Part shown: positions 34,072-43,147 of the stretch, piece after piece
How positions within the stretch are numbered: the first letter of the stretch is position 1
How the letters are laid out: each line of letters begins with the position of its first letter
Assembly (NCBI RefSeq): GCF_002407245.1
Contig: NZ_CP010682.1
Span: 157,389 to 221,388 of the forward strand
DNA: 64,000 nucleotides
DNA from: Phaeobacter piscinae
Lineage (GTDB): Bacteria; Pseudomonadota; Alphaproteobacteria; Rhodobacterales; Rhodobacteraceae
Reading direction: 5' to 3'
Notes under the pieces: generated by a model
The model's input: the letters and a program-made list of their open reading frames with translations, nothing else
Databases searched by the model: none
Told to the model about the DNA's origin: nothing
Made by a program: the position numbers and the translations under genes

Positions 34072-34355
34072 GCTGTTTCCTCGTCTTCAAATCGGTTGGG
34101 CTCGAGCCCCAAAAGAGTGAGCGATTTCCGGCACCCTTCGGTGACCTTGGCCACTGAAAAGCCCAGCCCCTCTGACCGCCATTGTTGTTCTGCACTCAGC
34201 AGAAGCTGCAGGCAGCGCGACGGCATAACCGCCACATTGCTGCAATCAATCTCCACTGTTTGAGTGCGCGCCCCGCGCAAGAATGCGATCAACGGATCCA
34301 GATCCGAGAAGGCATTGGGCAGGTCCAAAGTGTGTGTTTGCGTTTCCGTCGTCAT
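34068..34355 (-). CDS. STAS-domain protein heading the chemotaxis operon
   Basis: A 95-residue protein with STAS-like features (QTHTLDLPNAFSDLDPLIAF, VEIDCSNVAVMPSRCLQLLL, SEGLGFSVAKVTEGCRKSLT). It lacks the canonical phosphorylatable Ser of SpoIIAA at the usual place, where SNVAVMPSRC is found. It is the first gene of the minus-strand operon and overlaps cheY. In Sinorhizobium the CheS protein takes the same place and helps CheY1 bind CheA; similar function here is by position and size only. Confidence 0.78.
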   Translation of the reverse strand: MTTETQTHTLDLPNAFSDLDPLIAFLRGARTQTVEIDCSNVAVMPSRCLQLLLSAEQQWRSEGLGFSVAKVTEGCRKSLTLLGLEPNRFEDEETA

Positions 34356-34746
34356 GGTCAGCGATTCGCACCCCCGTATTCGGCGACAGGTTTCAAGTCG
34401 ATAGGGTAGGAGTAGACCGCGGGCCTTAATATTTGATTGCCGAAACCCACGCTGACCGCCCGCAATCAGCGTGGAATTGGCCGTAAAAACCAGCCGGAAT
34501 TTCGCTAAATTTTAGCCGTTCGCCAACAGCCGTCACAATTGAAGGCGCATGGATCTCCCGGATGAGCAACCCGCACCAGGAGGTATATATATACGGACTC
34601 ACTCACCTCCTGAGTTGATGATCTTTACCGAGAAATTACCGTGAAAAACCAACCTCGCGTAAGGTCGAAATTAACTCCTAGCAGGCATCAAAGGATACAA
34701 GGAGAGGGCCTCCACCCGCTTCCTGTGCCTGTGAATGGAGTATCCG
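34356..34746. promoter_or_regulatory. Divergent regulatory region between STAS-cheYAWRY operon and receptor gene
   Basis: 391 bases between divergent starts. The stretch contains an AT-rich alternation (TATATATATA) inside a dyad at 34577-34612, where CAGGAGGT pairs with ACCTCCTG. No protein-coding frame is convincing. A -10/-35 could not be assigned with confidence. Confidence 0.45.
34577..34612. repeat. Inverted repeat CAGGAGGT / ACCTCCTG
   Basis: Perfect 8-bp arms separated by 20 bases, 135 bases upstream of the receptor gene. The left arm contains a full Shine-Dalgarno sequence, but no reading frame with a proper start follows it. It could be a leader hairpin, a regulator site or a remnant of an upstream gene. 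Confidence 0.5.
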
Positions 34747-37164
34747 ATGAAAATAATTCCCAACCTGCGCTTGGCATATAAGCTGCCCCTGTTCATCATA
34801 GGGTTCAGTGCGCTGGTCACCGCAATGTTTGTGACAATCAGCTCGCTTGCTTTTCAGCGAAATGCGATCGCCCATGCTGAGGAACAATTTCATGCCATGA
34901 CCGAGGACCGCAGCATGGCGCTGAAGGCGTTGGTAGAGGGAATTCGCGCTGACGCCTCAACCTTGGCCGCAATCCCCTCAACGGCGACGGCGCTGGAATG
35001 GTTCACCATGACATGGGAGGGGATCGAGGGCGATCCGGCAAAAACACTTCGCAATGCGTATATCGATGCAAACCCCAATGCAGCAGGCGAAAAACATCTG
35101 TTGAACCGCGGCATCGGTGATTCACCCTATCATATGCACCATGCCCGATTTCACCCTTCGCTGACGGCAGTTCTTGAGAATAAAGGATACTATGACGTTT
35201 TCCTGATCAATACCGCTGGGGATGTCGTTTATTCCGTCACCAAAGAGGCGGACTACGCCTCAAATCTTGTCGATGGTTTGTTTGCAAGTTCAGGGCTCGG
35301 AAAGGCTTTTAGGACAGCCATCGACATGTCAGCAGGTGACGTCGTATTCGCGGACCTTGAAGCATACGCTCCGAGCAACGGCGCCGCCGCTGCCTTTGTG
35401 GCAAGTCCGGTTTTTGACGCCGCTGGTGATTTGCAAGGGGTTATCGCCCTTCAGGTACCGGTCAATATGCTGACCAAAATCGTCAATCCGATCACCGACA
35501 TGAATGAGACGCTAGATGTGTTTATCGTCGGCCAAGATCTGAAAGTACGCACCAACTCGCGGAATGATGACGTGCACCAGGTCTTGGAACAATTGCCAGA
35601 GACAGAACAGATTTCGGCCGCCCTTGCCGGTGAAAGCGGCTTTTACGCAAATGCAGTGAATTCGCACGGTACCTCAGTTGTCGCATACTCCGAACCGGTC
35701 GGCATGCCGCAGGCCAATTGGGCTATTGTTGCGGAACAGGATCGCGCGGAATTATTCGCTCCTGTTGTGCGGGAACGCAATCTTATGCTGCTGATCTCCC
35801 TGATCTGTTCAGCTGTTATGTCGCTTGTTGGCTGGCTCTTCGCCCGCTCAATCACCCGGCCTATCAATCGTATATGCAACCGCATCGAGGAAGTCGCATC
35901 AGGCAATCTGGACACAAATGTTCCGGAAGCAGGGCGTAATGATGAAATCGGCGACATCGGCAGACAGCTGATCAGCCTGCAAGATGATCTCAAGCAGGCG
36001 CGCTCAGCTGAGCTTGATCGTGCAGAGCTGCAACAGCAACAAGAGGTTGTTGTCGAACAGCTGAGTTCAGGCCTGGTGCGCCTCGCAACCGGGGATTTTT
36101 CTCAGCCCATTTCCGATCCTTTCCCGTCGCACCATGAAAAACTCCGCGAGAATTTCAACCGCACAGCCGAGACATTGAGCACGACCGTGACCCAGGTGAT
36201 CGACACCGCCGAGAGCATTCGCAGTGGCGCAAATGAAATTAGCCAGGCCTCCGACGATCTGTCGAACCGCACCGAAAGCCAGGCCGCCACGCTGGAGGAA
36301 ACCGCGGCCGCCCTTGACGAGATGACGGCCAGCGTGAAATCCGCCGCCGAAGGCGCGCGCAGCGTCGAAGGCATCATGCAAGAGGCCAAGCAGGAAGCCG
36401 AAACCAGCGGTGAAGTGGTTCAGAGCGCAGTCTCTGCCATGACCGAGATCGAGCAATCCTCGACGCATATTTCGCAGATCATCGGGGTGATCGACGATAT
36501 CGCCTTCCAGACCAACCTTCTGGCGCTCAATGCCGGGGTGGAAGCGGCGCGCGCCGGTGAGGCTGGCAAAGGCTTTGCGGTGGTTGCCAGCGAGGTGCGC
36601 GCCCTGGCGCAGCGCTCTTCGGATGCGGCGATGGAGATCAAGACGCTGATCGGTGACAGCACCAAACAGGTGGAGCGCGGCGTGGATCTGGTCGGCAAGA
36701 CCGGCGATGCACTGCAAAGCATCGTCGAGCGGGTTGGCCATATCTCGAAACTGGTGTCTGGCATTGCGACCGGTGCCAGCGAGCAGTCCACCGGCCTGCA
36801 TGAGATCAACACCGGCGTGACCCAGTTGGACCAGGTCACCCAGCAGAATGCCGCCATGGTTGAAGAGGCCACTGCCGCCGGGCACATGCTGAATGCGGAT
36901 GCCAGCAAACTGGCTGAACTGGTCGCGCATTTCCGCGTGGCAGCGGGCGGGCGGCAGGCAGCGGCGCCGGTTCGCAAATCCGCAGCGGCGCCGGCGCCAG
37001 CTCAGATCCAGGTTGCCGCGCAAGATACTCCCCCCGCCGCCCCCAGTGCCGCCCCCAGTGCCCATGGCGATGATTGGGACATCGAAGCGGTCACACCCAA
37101 GCCGGCACCGGCCGCTGCCAGCAGCAGTGGCAATGCCGCCAAGGACATCTGGCAGGATTTCTGA
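34747..37164 (+). CDS. Methyl-accepting chemotaxis protein with dCache-like sensor
   Basis: About 805 residues. First membrane helix at residues 10-35 (LPLFIIGFSALVTAMFVTIS), a periplasmic sensor of roughly 290 residues with a Cache-type pattern (YYDVFLINTAGDVVYSVTKE, GVIALQVPVNMLTKIV), second helix (LLISLICSAVMSLVGWLFAR), HAMP (RSITRPINRICNRIEEVASG), then a long methyl-accepting domain with the hairpin tip DIAFQTNLLALNAGVEAARA. The C-terminus is a Pro/Ala linker ending KDIWQDF, which resembles the NWETF tether for CheR/CheB. Start chosen at ATG 34747 behind GGAG rather than ATG 34735. It is followed by cheB and cheD on the same strand. The second half looks more GC-rich than the first, a possible mosaic. 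Confidence 0.94.
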   Translation: MKIIPNLRLAYKLPLFIIGFSALVTAMFVTISSLAFQRNAIAHAEEQFHAMTEDRSMALKALVEGIRADASTLAAIPSTATALEWFTMTWEGIEGDPAKTLRNAYIDANPNAAGEKHLLNRGIGDSPYHMHHARFHPSLTAVLENKGYYDVFLINTAGDVVYSVTKEADYASNLVDGLFASSGLGKAFRTAIDMSAGDVVFADLEAYAPSNGAAAAFVASPVFDAAGDLQGVIALQVPVNMLTKIVNPITDMNETLDVFIVGQDLKVRTNSRNDDVHQVLEQLPETEQISAALAGESGFYANAVNSHGTSVVAYSEPVGMPQANWAIVAEQDRAELFAPVVRERNLMLLISLICSAVMSLVGWLFARSITRPINRICNRIEEVASGNLDTNVPEAGRNDEIGDIGRQLISLQDDLKQARSAELDRAELQQQQEVVVEQLSSGLVRLATGDFSQPISDPFPSHHEKLRENFNRTAETLSTTVTQVIDTAESIRSGANEISQASDDLSNRTESQAATLEETAAALDEMTASVKSAAEGARSVEGIMQEAKQEAETSGEVVQSAVSAMTEIEQSSTHISQIIGVIDDIAFQTNLLALNAGVEAARAGEAGKGFAVVASEVRALAQRSSDAAMEIKTLIGDSTKQVERGVDLVGKTGDALQSIVERVGHISKLVSGIATGASEQSTGLHEINTGVTQLDQVTQQNAAMVEEATAAGHMLNADASKLAELVAHFRVAAGGRQAAAPVRKSAAAPAPAQIQVAAQDTPPAAPSAAPSAHGDDWDIEAVTPKPAPAAASSSGNAAKDIWQDF

Positions 37165-37257
37165 TCCCGCCAAACGCCCCCAGCCCCATTCCAGGGTTGG
37201 GGGTCGTACATCTGAAACACTTCGGCCTTTGTCCGAACGCAACAAGCGGAATGAGCA

Positions 37258-38262
37258 TTGTCACAGAGCCTATTGATCATCACCACGGACCGGCGTTTTG
37301 CGCAGAACCTACAACAACATATGGAGGCCACTTACCCGGGCCTTCAAGTGCTTTTGGCCAACAATCTGATGATGGCCTACAATCAGGCGGAGGCGGGTCA
37401 GCCCACTTTTGCTTTCGTCGAGGATGGGTTTACCAAACTGCCCGAATTCGAAATGATGCTGGCTCTTTTCTCAGCGCTCGATATCCGCTGGGTGTCTGTG
37501 ATGGACAACCATAGTTCAACACCGGCACGGAGCTCCTCGCCCTTGCTGGATGTTGGTGCCGGCATCTTCGAGCTGACGAAATCCGATAACCCTCGTGATT
37601 TTGCAAGCTACTTCGACATGATGGTCAAGGCACCACGCAGAGATCAGCGCTCCCCCTTGCAAAAGCAAACCGCAGGCGCCGCCTCAGGTCCCGGCAGCGA
37701 CAAAATCATCCTAATCGGTTCCTCCACCGGCGGCGTCGAAGCTCTGAGAAATGTACTGGTTGGATTTCCGCTGAACTGTCCGCCAACCCTGATCGTTCAG
37801 CACACCGGCAAGAACTTTGGTCGCGGACTGGTCTCTCTTCTGGACCGCATCTGCCCGGCCAAGGTGCTAACTGCGGATGACAACATGACGCTGTCTCCCG
37901 GCCATGTATATGTTGCGGCCGGTCAGCCACGCCACATGGGCATGACGCCCCGAAAGCCCTATCGCACACGGTTCAAGGAAGGCCCGCCAATTTCGGGGCA
38001 CATGCCATCCGTCGATGCACTGTTTATGTCCGCCGTTCCCATTGCGAAAAGCGTTGTTGCCACAATTTTAACAGGTATGGGACAAGATGGGGCGCAAGGG
38101 CTGCTGGAACTGCGCAAGGCCGGGGCAAAAACCTTTGCGCAGGACGAGAAAAGCAGCGTCGTCTACGGGATGCCACGGGTTGCCTGGGAAATGGGCGCCG
38201 CGCAGCAACAGGTCTCGCTCGCGCGAATGGCCGGAACATTGATTCAGGCTTGCAAGACCTGA
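37258..38262 (+). CDS. cheB: CheB-type methylesterase with degenerate receiver
   Basis: A 334-residue protein that starts at TTG 37258. The C-terminal esterase domain is intact: catalytic Ser in IGSSTGGVEAL, His in IVQHTGKNFGRG, Asp in ILTGMGQDGAQG. The N-terminal ~110 residues align with a receiver but the acidic pair is replaced (LIITTDRRF instead of VVDDS) and the acceptor site reads FVEDGF, with Glu where Asp is expected. So phosphorylation-dependent activation is doubtful. CheB removes methyl groups from receptor glutamates. Gene order MCP-cheB-cheD on one strand is typical. Confidence 0.88.
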   Translation: MSQSLLIITTDRRFAQNLQQHMEATYPGLQVLLANNLMMAYNQAEAGQPTFAFVEDGFTKLPEFEMMLALFSALDIRWVSVMDNHSSTPARSSSPLLDVGAGIFELTKSDNPRDFASYFDMMVKAPRRDQRSPLQKQTAGAASGPGSDKIILIGSSTGGVEALRNVLVGFPLNCPPTLIVQHTGKNFGRGLVSLLDRICPAKVLTADDNMTLSPGHVYVAAGQPRHMGMTPRKPYRTRFKEGPPISGHMPSVDALFMSAVPIAKSVVATILTGMGQDGAQGLLELRKAGAKTFAQDEKSSVVYGMPRVAWEMGAAQQQVSLARMAGTLIQACKT

Positions 38263-38286
38263 CAGATAACTGGGAAGGAAATCACC

Positions 38287-38841
38287 TTGAGCGTATTTGC
38301 TAACTCCACCACGGTGACCGTTCTACAGGGCGAGTATCGCGTATCGACATCCCCGACAGTGGTCTTCTCCACCGTCCTTGGATCCTGTATTGCCGCATGC
38401 ATCTACGATGACAAAGTAGGTGTCGGCGGCATGAACCACTTTCTGCTGGCGTCCTCAACCGCCAGCGACAGTGTGAATGCGCGCTACGGCATCCATGCCA
38501 TGGAACTGCTGATCAACGGGATCATGAAAAAAGGGGCGCAGCGCGAAAACCTGAAAGCCAAGGTTTTCGGTGGGGCCAAAATGTCGGCTAACCTCTCAGA
38601 TATCGGCGCTTCGAACGCCGATTTTGTCCAGCGCTTCCTGCGGGACGAGGGAATCTCGGTGGTATCATCCAGCGTTGGTGGCACCTCTGCGCGGCGTGTC
38701 CGTTTTCACGCAGCTTCAGGGGCTGCGCAGCAAACGCAGGTCAAAGATGACCGACGTTTGGGCGAGCAGGAGCGTGTTGCTGCGCGGCCGGCACCCGCGG
38801 CCAAACCAGCAGCAGATGTTGGCGCGGTTACTCTGTTCTAA
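38287..38841 (+). CDS. cheD: CheD receptor deamidase
   Basis: A 184-residue protein that starts at TTG 38287 with GGAAGGAAA upstream. CheD signature: FSTVLGSCIAACIYDD (active-site Cys), GVGGMNHFLLASS (His), and the conserved KVFGGAKMS. It deamidates receptor glutamines and in other bacteria binds CheY-P or CheC. The tail after residue 145 is a basic then Ala-rich extension beyond the usual family length. It ends the plus-strand chemotaxis unit. Confidence 0.93.
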   Translation: MSVFANSTTVTVLQGEYRVSTSPTVVFSTVLGSCIAACIYDDKVGVGGMNHFLLASSTASDSVNARYGIHAMELLINGIMKKGAQRENLKAKVFGGAKMSANLSDIGASNADFVQRFLRDEGISVVSSSVGGTSARRVRFHAASGAAQQTQVKDDRRLGEQERVAARPAPAAKPAADVGAVTLF

Positions 38842-38904
38842 GCACGCTGACACCAGAATCTCTGCCTGAAACATAGGTACAGATACGAAATCAGGTTTTT
38901 TTGA

Positions 38905-38931
38905 GAAGGGTCCGGCGCAGACGGACCCTTC
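38905..38931. terminator. Perfect 10-bp hairpin after cheD
   Basis: GAAGGGTCCG pairs with CGGACCCTTC around a 7-base loop, 63 bases beyond cheD. The tail is CTTCTTACG, only weakly U-rich, and a run of seven T precedes the hairpin. It could end the cheD message by a non-canonical route. Confidence 0.5.
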
Positions 38932-39030
38932 TTACGATACAGACGTCTCGGCATAGCCGCCGAGTTGCACCTTGCCGCCTCTTCACTTGACCCGTTATCA
39001 TCCTGATTTCATGTGACGACAGGACGTAGC

Positions 39031-39846
39031 GTGCAGAGCCAACACCAAACGGATTGCCCCATAGGACCGGGACCGCGGATAAGCCGACATCTCGCATGCC
39101 TCGCTGTGGTTCTGGCCCTGTTCCTGCCGGGATCCGCACTCGCCGACCGCCTCACCGTTTTTGCTGCAGCAAGTCTCAAAAACTCGCTTGAGGAGATCGC
39201 CGACGTCTATAAAGCCGAAACCGATACCACCATTGACTTGTCTCTTGCCGGGTCTTCCCTATTGGCGCGGCAGTTGCAGTACGGCGCGCCAGCGGATGTT
39301 TTCATCTCTGCCAACGCCGCTTGGATGGATTGGGCCCAGTCGCGAAACCTGATTGCAGCCGAGACACGCATTGATCTCCTCGGCAATTCCCTCGTTCTGA
39401 TCGCGCCAACCGTAGCCCCAGCAACCGTGCCCTCCCTCTCCTTGCAAAATGCCTCCGCACTGCATGCTCAGGTACAGAATCGCCCACTGGCGATGGCCCT
39501 GGTGGAGGCGGTTCCCGCTGGGATTTATGGCAAGTCTGCGCTGCAAGATATCGGCCTTTGGGATCAACTGCAGCCATATGTTGCGCAGACCGACAATGTG
39601 CGCGCTGCTCTTGCACTGGTTGCCCGCGGGGCTGCTGGTCTGGGTGTGGTCTACGGATCCGATGTGATCGGCAACCCCACTGTCACCGTTGTGGACCGGT
39701 TCCCGCCGGACAGCCACGCACCAATCATCTACCCCGCCGCCGCAACCCATGACGGGCAGGAGGCCATTGATTTCCTGAACTTCCTCAGCAGTCCGATTGC
39801 GAAAGAGATCTTTGTCGGGCAAGGTTTCACCGTGCTAGTGGAGTGA
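39031..39846 (+). CDS. modA: Molybdate ABC transporter, periplasmic binding protein
   Basis: About 271 residues. Signal peptide (LACLAVVLALFLPGSALA), then the ModA core: LTVFAAASLKNSLEEIADVY, LSLAGSSLLARQLQYGAPAD, FISANAAWMDWA, GLGVVYGSDVI. Ser and Ala in the first motif line the oxyanion pocket. Start chosen at GTG 39031 behind AGGACGTAGC; GTG 39013 is the upstream alternative. It heads modABC with a 9-base gap. Molybdate supplies molybdenum cofactor, which fits the presence of a MOSC protein in the window. No modE lies here. Confidence 0.92.
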   Translation: MQSQHQTDCPIGPGPRISRHLACLAVVLALFLPGSALADRLTVFAAASLKNSLEEIADVYKAETDTTIDLSLAGSSLLARQLQYGAPADVFISANAAWMDWAQSRNLIAAETRIDLLGNSLVLIAPTVAPATVPSLSLQNASALHAQVQNRPLAMALVEAVPAGIYGKSALQDIGLWDQLQPYVAQTDNVRAALALVARGAAGLGVVYGSDVIGNPTVTVVDRFPPDSHAPIIYPAAATHDGQEAIDFLNFLSSPIAKEIFVGQGFTVLVE

Positions 39847-39855
39847 CCCAACAGA

Positions 39856-40554
39856 ATGCAGTGGCTTGGCCCCGAAGAATGGCAGGCGGTGGCCTTGTCC
39901 CTGAAGGTATCGTTCTGGGCAACCCTTCTGTCGCTGCCGCTGGCGCTGTTGGTGGCGCTGGCGCTGGCGCGCGGGCAGTTTCGGGGCAAGGCATTGCTGA
40001 ACGGGGTGGTTCATCTGCCATTGATCCTGCCGCCGGTGGTTACTGGCTACATCCTGCTCATCGTCTTCAGCGGCCCCAGCCCGGTTGGGACTGCACTGAA
40101 CGCAGTCGGTATCGTCTTTGCCTTTCGCTGGACCGGCGCGGCCCTCGCTGCTGCAATCATGGGGTTTCCCTTGATGGTCCGGGCCATACGTCTATCGCTG
40201 GAGGCGGTGGACCCCAGGCTGGAACAGGCCGCCGCAACGCTGGGTGCCTCGGAGATCTGGGTGTTCGTGACCATCACCCTGCCCCTGATCCTGCCCGGCG
40301 TTCTGGCTGGAGCCGTCCTTGGCTTCGCCAAGGCAATGGGTGAGTTTGGCGCAACCATCACCTTTGTTTCCAATATTCCGGGCCAGACGCGGACGCTCCC
40401 CTCAGCAATCTATGCTTTTCTTCAGGTGCCCGGTGGTGAAACCGCGGCGTTGCGGTTGGTGGTCATCTCCGTTGCCCTCGCCATGGCGGCGCTGCTGGCG
40501 TCAGAATGGCTGGCACGCCGGGTCGCAGACCGGGTTCGGGGCGCCAGATGTTAG
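39856..40554 (+). CDS. modB: Molybdate ABC transporter, permease
   Basis: A 232-residue permease with five or six helices; the cytoplasmic EAA loop reads EQAAATLGASEIWVFVTITL and joins the ATPase. Its other ModB features are LILPPVVTGYILLIVF and GFAKAMGEFGATITFVSNIP. It overlaps the start of modC, so the two are translated together. Confidence 0.94.
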   Translation: MQWLGPEEWQAVALSLKVSFWATLLSLPLALLVALALARGQFRGKALLNGVVHLPLILPPVVTGYILLIVFSGPSPVGTALNAVGIVFAFRWTGAALAAAIMGFPLMVRAIRLSLEAVDPRLEQAAATLGASEIWVFVTITLPLILPGVLAGAVLGFAKAMGEFGATITFVSNIPGQTRTLPSAIYAFLQVPGGETAALRLVVISVALAMAALLASEWLARRVADRVRGARC

Positions 40555-41639
40555 ACGTCAGGCTAACGCATCAGCTGGGGCAGTTGGCCTTGGATGTGGA
40601 TTTTTCGGCCCCTGCCGGAGTGACCGTTTTGTTCGGCCGTTCCGGTGCCGGCAAAACCACTGTCGTCAATGCTGTGGCAGGTCTGCTGAAACCCGGAACC
40701 GGCAAAATCTGCCTCAGAAACCGCGTTGTTCTGGACACAGAAGCCGGGGTAGATACCCCCCCGCACCGTCGTCGCATTGGCTACATCTTTCAAGATGCCC
40801 GGCTTTTTCCCCATATGAGCGTTTCTAAAAATCTTATGTATGGCCAAAGGTTTATGCCCAGAAACCGAGAAGCAGCGACATTTGACACCGTGGTCGAGAT
40901 GCTCGGATTGGGCGCCTTGCTGAACTGCCACCCAGCCACTCTTTCGGGTGGTGAAAAACAGCGTGTCGCAATTGGCCGCGCCTTGCTGTCGGCACCGGAT
41001 ATGATCCTGGCGGACGAACCGCTGGCCGCCCTGGACGAGGCACGGAAGGCCGAAATTCTGCCCTATCTGGAACGGCTGCGCGACGAAATCACGCTTCCTA
41101 TTCTCTATGTCACCCATTCAGTTGCTGAGGTCGCCCGGCTGGCAACCACCGTGGTTGTTCTGCAAGACGGCCGCTGTATCCGCAGCGGCCCTGCTGATCT
41201 GGTGCTGGCCGATCCGACCATCATGCCAACCGGCGTGCGTGGTGCCGGTGCTATTTTGCAGGCAACAGTACAGCAGCATCACGCAGATGGGCTGAGTGAA
41301 TTGAACGCCGGTGGCCTCGCCCTGTTCCTTCCCCGGGTGCCCCATCCGCCGGGCCATGCCGTGCGTGTCCGCATCTCCGCCCATGAGGTGATCCTGTCAC
41401 GCCAGCGCCCCGTTGGCCTCTCTGCATTGAACATTCTGCCGGGCCGCGTCACCGCACTACGCAGTGGCGAGGGGCCGGGCATTATGATCTCTTTGCAGAC
41501 CCCTGCAGGAGCTTTGCTGGCGCGTGTCACCCGGCGATCTGCCGCCGCATTGGATCTGGCCATTGGCACGGACTGCCATGCGATTGTGAAATCCGTATCG
41601 ATCGCGCCAGAAGATGTGGGCGGAACCCGCACAGGCTGA
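40548..41639 (+). CDS. modC: Molybdate ABC transporter, ATPase with MOP domain
   Basis: About 363 residues, starting at ATG 40548 inside the modB stop region (ATGTTAG). Walker A is FGRSGAGKTTVVNAVAG, signature LSGGEKQRVAIGRALL, Walker B MILADEPLAALDEARK and switch His in YVTHSVAEVARLA. The C-terminal part is a molybdate-binding MOP/TOBE domain (LPGRVTALRSGEGPGIMISL). This layout allows feedback inhibition by intracellular molybdate. Confidence 0.94.
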   Translation: MLDVRLTHQLGQLALDVDFSAPAGVTVLFGRSGAGKTTVVNAVAGLLKPGTGKICLRNRVVLDTEAGVDTPPHRRRIGYIFQDARLFPHMSVSKNLMYGQRFMPRNREAATFDTVVEMLGLGALLNCHPATLSGGEKQRVAIGRALLSAPDMILADEPLAALDEARKAEILPYLERLRDEITLPILYVTHSVAEVARLATTVVVLQDGRCIRSGPADLVLADPTIMPTGVRGAGAILQATVQQHHADGLSELNAGGLALFLPRVPHPPGHAVRVRISAHEVILSRQRPVGLSALNILPGRVTALRSGEGPGIMISLQTPAGALLARVTRRSAAALDLAIGTDCHAIVKSVSIAPEDVGGTRTG

Positions 41640-41845
41640 GCCGCTGCACCCCGTATCGTACTAGAAACCACCATCAAACGGCTGATTTCTCTCGGCAACT
41701 GCGGCCCTCTGCGGTATGCCAAAATCAATCATCAGGCGGATCACAGCACCACAGGTCCGGATGAGAACCAGCGAACTGCGGAGGGGCATATGCGGCAACA
41801 CCAGATTTTGAGGCGATGTGCTCCCTTCACAGAGGACACCTGGAT

Positions 41846-43147
41846 ATGACGCCTGACCGGAACCGCAGCCTCTGGCAGGCGACCTGCCGTGAGGGCCTCT
41901 CCGCTACGGCCCTGCAAGATGATGTTTCAGCAGATTTGGTTGTTGTCGGCGGCGGGTATACCGGTTGTTCGGCGGCTTTGCGCGCGGCGGAGCTGGGGGC
42001 TGATGTGCGCTTGCTGGAGGCGGAGACCTTTGGCGCGGGCGGATCCGGACGGAATGTCGGATTGGTCAATGCAGGGCTGTGGTTGCCGCCTGAGGAGATC
42101 AACGCCACCCTCGGAGAGGTCAACGGCGCCCGGCTGTCCACTCTCCTTGCAGCCGCGCCCGCAGCGGTCTTTGAAGTGATCAAGACCCATCAGATCGATT
42201 GCGAACCGGTGCAGACCGGAACCCTGCATTGCGCCCATGCGCATTCGGGGCTGAAAGATCTGCAAAAGCGGTACCGCCAACTGACGGCGATAGGTGCGCC
42301 GGTCACGCTCCTGTCTCGTGGCGCTGCCATCGCGCGTGTTGGCAGCGATGCCGTTCATGGCGCCCTGTTCGACCCCCGCGCCGGAACCATCCAGCCGCTG
42401 GCCTATGCCATCGGACTGGCGCGCGCCGCAGCTGCGCAAGGCGCCAAACTGCATGCAAACTCACCCGTTGTCGGGATCACACGCGAAACAGATGGCTGGC
42501 GGGTCAGCACACCCGGTGGCACAGTCCGCGCCCGTCACTTGATCATGGCCACAAACGCCTACACGCTGCCCATCACGGGATATGCCACCCCCGCCACCAT
42601 CCCCGTCAGCTATTTTCAGGCCGCAACCGCGCCGCTTCCTGCCGATCTCGCGGGGCAGATCCTGCCTCAGGCAGAAGGCTGCTGGGATACAGGCCTGATC
42701 ATGTCGTCCTGGCGACGCGACCGCGCCGGACGGTTGATCATCGGCGGTATGGGCGCCTTGTCCCACCCGGCGCGCAGCATTCATAGAAACTGGCTGCGGC
42801 GGAAGCTGGCAGTCATGTTCCCTGCCCTCACAGATCATCCGTTTGAAGCCGAGTGGGCCGGTAAGATCGCGATGACAACCGAACACATCCCAAAAATTAT
42901 TGATTTGGGTCAGGGATTTGCCTGTTTTGGATACTCAGGGCGCGGTATCGGCCCCGGCACGGTTTTCGGCCGACGCATGGCCGAGGCCCTGATCCATGGA
43001 GACAGATCGCTCCTTCCCATTCCGGTGAGCGACGACCACAGGTTGCCCTTTGCCGGGGTGCGCGGCGCCTATTATGAGACCGGCGCCACACTGGTTCATT
43101 TCCTGTCGGAACGGGTCGGCCAGACGCCGACCACCACCGATCAGTAA
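41846..43147 (+). CDS. DAO-family FAD-dependent oxidoreductase
   Basis: About 433 residues. The N-terminus has LVVVGGGYTGCSAALRAAEL for FAD and GAGGSGRNVGLVNAGLWLPP; C-terminal elements are RLIIGGMGALSHPA and FACFGYSGRGIGPGTVFGRR. The pattern is of the OrdL/PuuB type (gamma-glutamylputrescine oxidase and related amine oxidases), although the substrate cannot be read. Start chosen at ATG 41846 with GAGGACACC upstream. It converges with znuA, whose 3' end overlaps its last seven bases. No partner gene lies on its strand. Confidence 0.85.
   Translation: MTPDRNRSLWQATCREGLSATALQDDVSADLVVVGGGYTGCSAALRAAELGADVRLLEAETFGAGGSGRNVGLVNAGLWLPPEEINATLGEVNGARLSTLLAAAPAAVFEVIKTHQIDCEPVQTGTLHCAHAHSGLKDLQKRYRQLTAIGAPVTLLSRGAAIARVGSDAVHGALFDPRAGTIQPLAYAIGLARAAAAQGAKLHANSPVVGITRETDGWRVSTPGGTVRARHLIMATNAYTLPITGYATPATIPVSYFQAATAPLPADLAGQILPQAEGCWDTGLIMSSWRRDRAGRLIIGGMGALSHPARSIHRNWLRRKLAVMFPALTDHPFEAEWAGKIAMTTEHIPKIIDLGQGFACFGYSGRGIGPGTVFGRRMAEALIHGDRSLLPIPVSDDHRLPFAGVRGAYYETGATLVHFLSERVGQTPTTTDQ

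Noticed and set aside
36067..37245. 392-codon minus-strand frame over the receptor gene
   Set aside because: Antisense to the methyl-accepting domain, which is identified beyond doubt.
38891..39139. 82-codon minus-strand frame between cheD and modA
   Set aside because: It spans the hairpin after cheD and the modA start; Arg-rich, with no family match.
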